Shown here: positions 1-7,800 of the stretch, piece by piece
Layout of the letters: every line of letters starts with the position of its first letter
Position numbering within the stretch: position 1 is the first letter of the stretch
DNA from: Cruorifilaria tuberocauda
Lineage: Eukaryota; Nematoda; Chromadorea; Rhabditida; Onchocercidae
Length of the DNA: 10,433 nucleotides
NCBI GenBank assembly: GCA_013365365.1
Contig: JABVXU010001087.1
Span: forward strand, 1-10,433
Direction of reading: 5' to 3'
Translations under genes and position numbers: made by a program
The notes under the pieces: model-generated
Told to the model about the DNA's origin: nothing
Seen by the model: the letters and a program-made list of their open reading frames with translations, nothing else
The model's database searches: none

Positions 1-769
1 AATACTTATTATTATTATTATTTCTTTTATTTTACTGTATGATTTATTGTGATAAAATTTTGAAATTCTATTTACTTTTCAATATTTCTGTGCACATTAA
101 GAGAATTTATTACAACAAATCGTTCATTGATTAAGTATAATTTATCAACAATTTTGATGGAATAAAAGTTAATTACTGAAAGTGAACTTTCAATTTTGAT
201 GAATTATGATAGCATTTGTTTTGCTCTGAAAATGAAATTTGTTGATGCGATTTGATCACATTTAAGCTATTTATATATTATTACTTATCATTCAACTAAC
301 TACATTTAGCAACTATTTCATTGCTTCTTTCCAAAATTTACGATTCACTTTTCACCATCCTCACCATCTTTCTTTCGTAGTGTAAAATGAATTTGAAATA
401 TTTCTAAAAATTGAATTTTCTAAATTTTAATTCAAATGAATATTTTCAAAGTTCAATTCGTAAATAATAATGTATTTAAAAAAAATGGAAAGATGAGATT
501 GAATTGAATCTGAATAGTTAGTTTTTTGCACTTTTGTGAAATTGGAAAAACTGAATTAATAGATGATTTATAATAGATTAATAGATGAATAGATGATTTG
601 TTTAAAATTAATTAATGAAATAAGATAATTCATAGGTGAATTAAATTAAATATATTATAACTATTATTTGTTGTGAAAAAAAAGCTAATTCAAATATGGA
701 ATCACGTAAACATGAATGTTGTAAAGAAAAACGACGTGACATTAAAATATTTGACAAACAACACATGAG

Positions 770-793
770 TTAAGTATAAGTAATTATACTTAA
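770..793. repeat. Perfect inverted repeat TTAAGTATAA-GTAA-TTATACTTAA
   Basis: Two exactly complementary 10-base arms with a 4-base spacer. It could form a small hairpin or be a palindromic protein-binding site; there is nothing else to assign a role. Confidence 0.7.
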
Positions 794-1267
794 TTTACAC
801 GTGAATATCGTCAATTTATCAAAATCAAATCAAATCAAATAAGCTCCAAATATAACGATTTTTCAACGTTGTAAAATAAAACATTTCTGATTCATTTAAT
901 ATATAATTAAAAATTTTAAAAACTTTTAATCACCTACCTTTTTTTTTACTCTTTACTTTCTCTCTTTTGTTTCAGAAATTTAAAAGGATACTAATATCAT
1001 CGGTTTATTATTCTCTCATATTGTACGTTTCTAAAAAAAGTCTTTTCAAGAATGAACAGTGTTTCCAATCAATAATTCCATATATTTGTTATCAGCTATC
1101 GATAATTTAGTGAACTATGAATTTATCGTCAATTCATTAAATAATTAACCATTTCGCTTATCATCTTATGAAAATGATAAATTTTTATCTTATTTATCCA
1201 ATCAAATAAAATGTATGAGGAAAACAAAAGAGGGAAAAAAGAAAACTTCATTCTTTTTCATATCATT

Positions 1268-1300
1268 TCTCTCTCTCTCTCTCCCTCTCTTTCTCTTTTA
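1268..1300. repeat. (TC)n microsatellite
   Basis: Eight TC units followed by an interrupted CT-rich run. Confidence 0.85.
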
Positions 1301-1452
1301 CTTCTTTTTTTTTTTTGTTCAAATTTGTAAATATTTCATACTGTTCCACTTGTGATTGTATAATTTTTACATTCTATGTGTATATATATATGTAAAGTTT
1401 AATAGACCTTAAAATGTTGGGTAATTCGATGACCTATTTCTTTTTCCTTTCT

Positions 1453-1482
1453 TTCTCTTCTCTTCTCTTCTCTTCTCTTCTC
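1453..1482. repeat. (TTCTC)6 pentanucleotide repeat
   Basis: Six exact TTCTC units in a pyrimidine-rich stretch. The minus-strand open frame across it (Arg/Lys/Glu-rich) is a translation of the repeat, not a gene. Confidence 0.9.
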
Positions 1483-1881
1483 TTTGTTTTTTTTTTCTCC
1501 TTGTTTTTTTACTTTGATAGAAGAAGTGAATCGTACGTGAAAAATATGTGATAGATTGGAATGAAAGATAAGAGTATAAGTATAAATGATAAAATAGATT
1601 GACCACTGACTGATATGTGGTCGGTAGAAAGGAGTAGGAAAGATGAACGAAAATAATGAATGTGTAATGATAGTGATGAAGGAGGTTGGTAAAAGATGAT
1701 AGTGATAAAGGTGATAGTGTGATAGAGATAATTAATTAATGGTGATAGAGATTACGGTTTGAAATTTGAAAAGCTTATCATATTATAGTTGGCAAGTTTA
1801 AATCAAGCATGAAATTATTTTATCATCATTCATGGATTAAATAGCCTTTCCTCTTTTTTTTGCTTTTCAATCAACGGATCG

Positions 1882-1974
1882 GTGATGTATGTTGTGTATG
1901 TCGCTGTATGTGTCTGTGTCTGTGTTATATATGTATTTGTGTGTATGTGTATGTGTGTATGTGTATGTGTATTT
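1882..1974. repeat. TG/TATG-rich microsatellite block
   Basis: Interrupted TG and TATG units over about 90 bases, alternating purine-pyrimidine and so able in principle to adopt Z-DNA. Confidence 0.85.
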
Positions 1975-1988
1975 GCTCTGTTTGAAGG

Positions 1989-2082
1989 TCAATGTTGACC
2001 AACATTGTCGTTCGTCCGGCTTTGTCGCTTACAAACCTTCATACTACGGTTTAGTGATCGTAGATATTGTTTTGTGTCACAG
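1989..2082 (+). other. Possible upstream exon ending in a strong donor
   Basis: This non-repetitive stretch between two microsatellite blocks has more even base composition than its surroundings, is open in one plus frame (VNVDQHCRSSGFVAYK onward) and ends TCACAG|gtaaggtaag. The acceptor side (tttgaag) is weak. Joined to 4647 the frame runs into a TAA, so if it is an exon of this gene it is probably non-coding; it could also belong to something unrelated. Starts with a hairpin-forming sequence (CAATGTT/AACATTG). Confidence 0.25.
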
Positions 2083-2100
2083 GTAAGGTAAGATATATAC

Positions 2101-2202
2101 CTTTCTTTCTCTCCCTCTTTCTCTCTCTCTCTTCCTCTCCCTCTCCCTCTCCCTCTCCTACTCTTTCTCTCGATCTCTCTCTCTCTCTCTCTTTCTTTCT
2201 CC
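2101..2202. repeat. CT-rich polypyrimidine block
   Basis: About 100 bases almost purely C and T, with CCCTCT and (CT)n sub-blocks. The minus-strand translation is an Arg/Glu run that has no coding support. Confidence 0.9.
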
Positions 2203-2390
2203 AATGTGCAATAATTTGACCCTTTCCAATCATACAATTTTCTACCTGTTCATTTCTCCCTGCTACATTCTCTTCATACCTTTTACCAAACATTTGAATC
2301 CTATCTATCCAGATTTTCAACATTTTTGTATTTACCAATTGAAGATGTCGTTGTAATTTACAGACAGACAGACCAAATCAACCGACATAT

Positions 2391-2479
2391 GTACACACAC
2401 ACACACACACACACATACAGATGTAGACATACACAGACACACACGCACACGCACACACACGTACACACACACACACACA
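2391..2479. repeat. CA-rich microsatellite block
   Basis: Interrupted CA units over about 90 bases; complementary in type to the TG block at 1882-1974. The plus-strand translation is a Thr-His run without coding support. Confidence 0.9.
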
Positions 2480-3053
2480 AACTCAGACAGGTAGTAAAAT
2501 TGTCTTCATTTTGCAGCATACTCTATCGGCTACTATCAGATTTGAATTGCTTCAATGTCTTGTACTGGTTTTTCTTTTAAATTCTTATTTTGAAAAGCTT
2601 TACTGTTGTCCTCTCTTTTTTTTGATTACTCTTTAACTGTTAAAATATTAATCATTTTAACATTTCAATATTTATCTTTTTATCTTTCTCATTACTATTT
2701 TTTTTCCCACATAATTCATCAATATTTTTTTTTAATTTATCATCATTTTCCCTTTTTTGTTTTCTGCGATAATTAATGTCAATGATTATTTCATACAGTT
2801 TACTTTCAACTTCATTTATTGGAATTATAATTTTCAATGCTACTATTTACCTTACCTATTAAATTGTTAAATAATTTTAATGATTAAATTAATTAATAAA
2901 TGCTGTAAATAAATGCACGAGTATTTTGATCACAATGGAAGGTTCGTGAAAAATCGTTTGATCTTATTCACTATTATTATCCATAAGTCTAGCATGTTAT
3001 CATTTTCTCTCAAAATGACCTTCGGAATTTCTTAAGGGTCATTTGGTCAGGAA
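2480..3053. other. AT-rich non-coding DNA
   Basis: No exon-like stretch recognised. The minus-strand open frame at 2652-2837 is a Lys/Asn/Ile-rich translation of AT-rich DNA and has no coding support. Confidence 0.6.
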
Positions 3054-3076
3054 GTGTCCACCACTTTTACATTCAT

Positions 3077-3241
3077 TGTTCCAGTATTTCGAAGTTCTTC
3101 CTCGTCTTTATCTTTCTTTCTCCCTCGCTTTTCACCTCTCTCCTTACTGTCCTTCCTCTTCCTCGTCTTCCTTTGTCTTAACCTTTTGACATTTTGTGTA
3201 AAATGTGCTCCCATAAATTATCAGTGTTCCAGTATTTCGAA
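3077..3241. repeat. 17-base direct repeat (tgttccagtatttcgaa), two copies
   Basis: Copies at 3077-3093 and 3225-3241 are identical over 17 bases, 148 bases apart. Each contains a ttccag acceptor-like sequence upstream of the donor at 3303. Confidence 0.8.
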
Positions 3242-3296
3242 ATATAATATCTCTCTAGATAGATTTATCAGAAGAATCTAAAAGTGTGATCGATAA

Positions 3297-3302
3297 ATGG
3301 AG
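3297..3302 (+). other. Possible upstream start codon and splice donor (ATGGAG|gtaagt)
   Basis: An ATG with TAA immediately upstream in frame is followed by GAG and a near-consensus donor gtaagtaag at 3303. Spliced to the acceptor at 4646 it keeps phase 0 and would place Met-Glu in front of LYDSKTNYSW and on to the Met run, giving a protein about 35 residues longer than the 4746 start. It may instead be the end of a 5' UTR exon. The exon could begin at 3233 or 3085, after either copy of a duplicated ttccag acceptor-like sequence. Confidence 0.35.
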
Positions 3303-3561
3303 GTAAGTAAGCGCGGGAGATCAATATTTGATATCTGCTGATATTCCGGGATTCTTCTCAATTAAATCTCCTTCCACTATTTGTATTTTGCATTCAGTAA
3401 AAAATATTTTTCCATTTGGTTTTAAAAAAGATTTTTAGCATAATTTATGTTTATTTGATAAAAATGACTCATAAAATAATTAAAAATACATGACGGTATT
3501 TCATAATTACGTCTAAATATGCTCGATACGCTCTATGTTTCTGACGTATCACTTTAGTGAT

Positions 3562-3692
3562 GTTTACGTATTGCTTTACATTACTTTTATGAAATTTCGA
3601 TGCTCTATATCTCCCTAAATTTTTCGTTTCGTTTACGCATTACTTAACTTTTTTCATGCATTACTTTACATTACCTTTATGAAATTTCGATT
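3562..3692. repeat. Degenerate repeated segment (two long copies, one partial)
   Basis: Copy one at about 3562-3601 and copy two at about 3655-3691 share ctttacattac(t/c)ttttatgaaatttcgat-like sequence with few mismatches, offset by 90 bases. A partial copy (tttacgcattactt) is at about 3632-3646. Confidence 0.65.
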
Positions 3693-3923
3693 TTAAATTG
3701 ATAATAATATTATGAGAATTGTCTCTTTTCTTTTTTTTTGTTCTTCTCGATTTTAATTGTTACAGCCATTTTTCCTTTTCCTCAAACTTCAGTGAATTTT
3801 AACAAAATGAAAAAAAAAGAGAGAAGAAGAAAAAAGAAATCAAAAAAAAAAAAGAAACTTCTAAAAAATTCACCGTCCTAAAATGATTCATTGATGATAT
3901 TGAATGGAAGAAATTAAAAAACA

Positions 3924-4148
3924 GTTTTCTTCCCTTTCTTAATTTTTTTTCTTTTTGAAATTTTATTTCATCCTTTCTTTTAAATTAATTATTTTTTAAA
4001 TTATGAATTTTAGTTATGAATTTCATATATATATATATATATATATATGTATACTTATGCTTCAGTGGAATTTTAATGATAAATTTTAAAGGATGAAATA
4101 AAAATTTGGAAGAAAAAAAAGAGGAAGAGGAAGAAGAAAGAGGGAAAA
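3924..4148. repeat. Imperfect inverted repeat around an (AT)n tract
   Basis: aaattttatttcatcc at 3958-3973 is complementary to ggatgaaataaaaattt at 4091-4107 except for one T. Outside these cores the left arm is pyrimidine-rich and the right arm purine-rich (gaagaaaaaaaagaggaag), extending the pairing loosely. The centre holds (AT)n at 4024-4048. It may be a remnant of a short inverted-repeat element or simply a foldback. Confidence 0.5.
4024..4048. repeat. (AT)12 microsatellite
   Basis: About twelve AT units near the centre of the inverted repeat described above. Confidence 0.9.
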
Positions 4149-4646
4149 GATTTATAGATTCATAGGAAGAAAATGTGCACCATTAATTTCGTAAAATTAA
4201 TGACTCATTGGAATTTTACAATGATAAACCAGGTGAATTGATTAGGAATTGCTTTAGAAATCATTAACTTTCACTGATAACAATCGGCACATTCCCAGAA
4301 TCATCCGTTAAAATTTTCAGCGTTAACATTTGCTAAATAATCTCTGAAGATTTATTTATGATAATTCCAGAATTTTCAGGATCATTGCTTTCTTTTTCTT
4401 TTCTATCCTTCTCTTCCTCTTCCCTTCTCCTCTCTCTCTCTCTTTTTCTCTTCATTGCTCTTTTTTTTCACCTTTTTCCTAATTTTTATAACATAGAATA
4501 GATGAATGCTTACATATAAGTTATGTGAGTAGTAGGTTTTAACTAAATGTCAAATATATTAAAGTTTGAATTTTGAACGATGATATTGTTTAAATAATAA
4601 TTTGAAATATTAATTTAATGATGCGCAAATTTCATTAAAATTACAG
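4149..4646. other. AT-rich DNA immediately upstream of the first firm exon
   Basis: This is either the 3' part of a long 5' intron or the promoter-proximal region, depending on how the 5' end is made. It contains a pyrimidine-rich run at about 4388-4475. I cannot identify a specific promoter element. Confidence 0.5.
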
Positions 4647-4842
4647 CTGTACGACAGCAAAACCAATTATAGCTGGCGTTCGTTCCTTTACTTTGTTGCT
4701 TTACCTTTTCCTTTCCTTCCGATAACAACGACACTAATAACGGTGATGATGATGATGATGATGAAGATGATGATGTTAATATTGAGCATTATCTTTCAAC
4801 GACCTTATCTGTTTATAATTTTTATCTTTCAACCGATCTCAG
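4647..4842 (+). CDS. First firm exon: 5' UTR/start region and signal peptide
   Basis: A 3' splice-like site (ttaaaattacag) precedes 4647 and a donor (tctcag|gtttga) follows 4842, phase 1. The first ATG after 4647 is at 4746 and opens a run of six Met, Lys, three Met, then the hydrophobic stretches LILSIIF and YLFIIFIF, ending QPISG, with Gly33 split by the intron. This is a plausible signal peptide, cleaved near ISG/QVAQ. An oddity is QRP in the middle of the hydrophobic core. The frame is also open from 4647 to 4746, so an upstream coding exon could extend the protein by about 35 residues. In nematodes the acceptor at 4646 could equally take a trans-spliced leader. Coding start assigned to 4746 because it is the first AUG downstream of the acceptor. 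Confidence 0.75.
4745..4775 (+). repeat. (ATG)n trinucleotide repeat over the start codon
   Basis: Six ATG units, one AAG, then three ATG units, all in the reading frame of the protein. Any change in unit number leaves the frame intact and alters only the count of N-terminal Met residues. Confidence 0.9.
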
Positions 4843-7800
4843 GTTTGATATGATTTTTCAATAGCACAATTAAAATTTTAATACTTAACAATCGAATTTT
4901 ATTTAGAGTGATTTGATCGAAATGTTTTGTAAACTATTTACAAATCTAAAACTTTGAATGATATAGTTTAAAAAAAGAATTATTTGATATTTTTTTAGGT
5001 CAAGTAGCTCAAGGTGGCGGAATTAAAGTGAAGATCTCCGATATGCCATTTCCAGTCTCAAATGCACAACAGCTTAATCAAATTGTTTGGACAATGTTAG
5101 GCACTGCTACTAAGGTTACATTCAAAATATAATTTTTTATAGCAATTAATAGAAACGTAAAAAAATTTTAGCATGAAATTTATGGTTTATTTCCTAAACT
5201 AATAAATTTATAGAAAGAAATTCTTTAGAAATCAAAATAAGCTGGTAAAATAAGAGGAAAAAAGGAAGGAAAGTATTAAATTATTTTTCAGGAAACAATT
5301 TATTGCGTATCTGAAGCACCGGTATCACAGCTACGTTTCGTTTGTGTTGATTGTTATCAAAAGAATATCACTGATATGGTTAATGTTTTAAGCAGTGCGC
5401 AAGATCTAACACGTAGCGCTGGATTTCCTGTAAATTTCTTTTTATTTCATTTACCCTTAAAATCAACTGAATGCAATGTCTGATATTATTGATTAGATTT
5501 CTGCAAAACTTGAAAAACTTGTATAATTCAAATATTTGAATTACTTAAGCGAAGATTACGGAAAATTAACCATTGAGGGAAGGAATAGCATCAAATATTA
5601 TTCAGTATTAACCTTGAATTGAAATTATACACGAAATCATTTGATTAGATTTATTTCCAAAATTCCCTTTATTATCAAATTGTTTATAGTTTGCTTTTCA
5701 TTTTTCATTTTACTATTTAATATTATTTAGTATTCTACACGATTATTTAAAACAAATAACTAAATTTTCATGTTCTTAATCAATATTAATTGTGATTGTA
5801 ATTGTAATTTCATTAATTTTCTATAATCATCTATTCTATCGGTCAAAGACCTTTTGAATGGACACAAGGTTATTGTTATTACTACTGATTGAACTTCCAA
5901 ATAATTACCACTTTTATCTCATTTTAGTAGAGTTTCAGAAAGTTATCTATTGTATAAATCTTAAACGTTCCGTTTCTCAGCAACTATTGCAGGAAATTTT
6001 AAATTTACTCACTAATTAAATTTCCTCCAAATCTTGCTAGCATTTAATCTTTTTCGATTTACCAATTTTACTAATTTTCAAAAATCAAATTGCACATTAC
6101 TCATTTCTAACCTTTTTTTACAAATTTTTTGATCATAAAGGAGAGAGAAAGAGAGGTTGAAGATGAGCGAAAATCGATTTCTTTATCAAATTCATCAATT
6201 GATATTTGTTTTTTCATATATTTAATTTTAGTAAAAAAAAAATTTTTCAGACTGTCGCATTGCGTGGTATAGCAGTAAACACGAACTGGACAGGTGCGAC
6301 AATAATGTGTCAAGCAGCACTAAATGGTGGTACCATTGATTCAGCTCCAGCTGTAATTGATGTACGATACTTGAAGCAACCACATGTAGTGGATACATCT
6401 GGTCAAGGACCAATACTAATTGCTAGTCAAGTAATGTTTTTCATTCATTTAATTTTTTACTGCAGTTATTATTCCAAAAATCCCTTTAAATTGCTAATAT
6501 TTTTACAATTTTATCTATTAGGGTTATCGATTTTACGTGGAATGTATACGTACAAATGATGGATTATGTCAACAAAGTGGTCGACGGAAAACATTACGTT
6601 GTGCGGTACAATCTCATCCACCGGCTACAGTATTTAGGTGGCTTAAAAACGGCGTTGCTGTCAGGTTAGTATTCTTTAATTTTTCATCTAATTAGTAGTT
6701 ATTACTAATTTAAATTCTTTTCTTGCAAACAATATGAAATGAAAGTTTTGGATATGTTGATCAAATTTTGTTATAAATATTCCTATATTTAAATCTTTCA
6801 AATTTAAATGAAAATAAATAATTTGGTTTAAATTTGATAGGACTAGGTTGAGATTTTTTTTTTTGAGTTATGATACATCAGTACAGAATTCAATTGATAA
6901 TTCAATATGTTGTAGTGGTAATGGTGCCGATATTACAATTGGCACAGAAATGATTGGTCAATCTATTCAATGTTCTGCTAATAATGGTCTTTTTTCGGAC
7001 GGTGAAATGCCCATTTCACAAGCTGTGCAAATTGATCCGTACAGTAAGCTTTATATGTTTTTTTAAATGAAAAGCAAACCTTGGCATTACAATTTGAAAT
7101 CGGAATGAAAAACAAGAGATAAAATCCTTTAGCTTTATAATATCAAGATTTCATATAACCGTTAAAAATAAATCGAAATTCTAAATTAGATAACATCAGT
7201 TAACTTTTAGCAGATAATTAATGATTATCTTCATAAATTTGTAGCGTCAGCTCGATTGGTACAGGATAATTTTCAAACTTTACAAAATGCAGCACCATTT
7301 CAAACTGGCAATCGTATTGATATGAATCAACAAATTAACTTGGGATGCCAAGTGGAAGGCAATCCACGGCCGGTTGTTTTTTGGAAATTAAGGAAATCAA
7401 ATGGTCAAGTAGTTGATGCGGCTTGTCCACAAGGTTTTGAAGGACAGTATCAAGAAGTACCCTTAGAACAACGCAGTCAAGTTGCATATGCTACTAATAT
7501 TGTTTGTTATTTTTCATTTTATTTTTTTAATTTAGTTGAAAGATGGGAAGAGATATTTTTGAAATGAATAAAGAGAAAAAGATCCATCCTAACCAGTCTT
7601 GTTCTATTACATGACTGTAGAAATGGAGTATAGCGAATGAAAATCTAAGTTATCTGTAGGCGAGTTGAAAAATTACTATCTTTCATCGATTGATGATCCA
7701 AATTATGGCTAGCACAATTAATAGGTAATTTTATGAATTTGATTCCATTTTCAATATGGTAGTTGCAGCAGTAAATTCGACTGATTGAAACAATTATGTA

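Larger units (their letters stand above)
1..1880. other. AT-rich non-coding upstream DNA
   Basis: No coding frame of convincing composition on either strand. It contains only simple repeats and short inverted repeats, listed separately where distinct. A (TTA)n run is at 6-22, an (AAATC)n run at about 818-839, and a tandem aatagatgatt-like motif at about 557-601. Confidence 0.7.

Noticed and set aside
1409..1606. Minus-strand open frame rich in Lys, Arg and Glu
   Set aside because: Its C-terminal half is the translation of the TTCTC repeat and poly-T runs; the rest is Ser/Tyr/Phe-rich AT-derived sequence with no domain or splice support.
1989..2338. Overlapping minus-strand open frames (82 and 95 codons) with Arg-Glu runs
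   Set aside because: They are held open by the CT-rich block. The non-repetitive ends look more plausible, but the only strong splice signal in the area is on the plus strand.
2326..2580. Plus-strand open frame with Thr-His repeats
   Set aside because: It is the translation of the CA microsatellite and shows no coding features outside it.
3054..3281. Plus-strand open frame with Ser/Leu/Phe-rich sequence resembling a signal peptide
   Set aside because: It lacks an ATG at the given start, is dominated by pyrimidine-rich DNA, and has no downstream exon in a matching phase that I can find.
6107..6413. Two minus-strand open frames across the exon at 6251-6430
   Set aside because: They are antisense shadows of a well-supported Ig exon and contain no recognisable domain.
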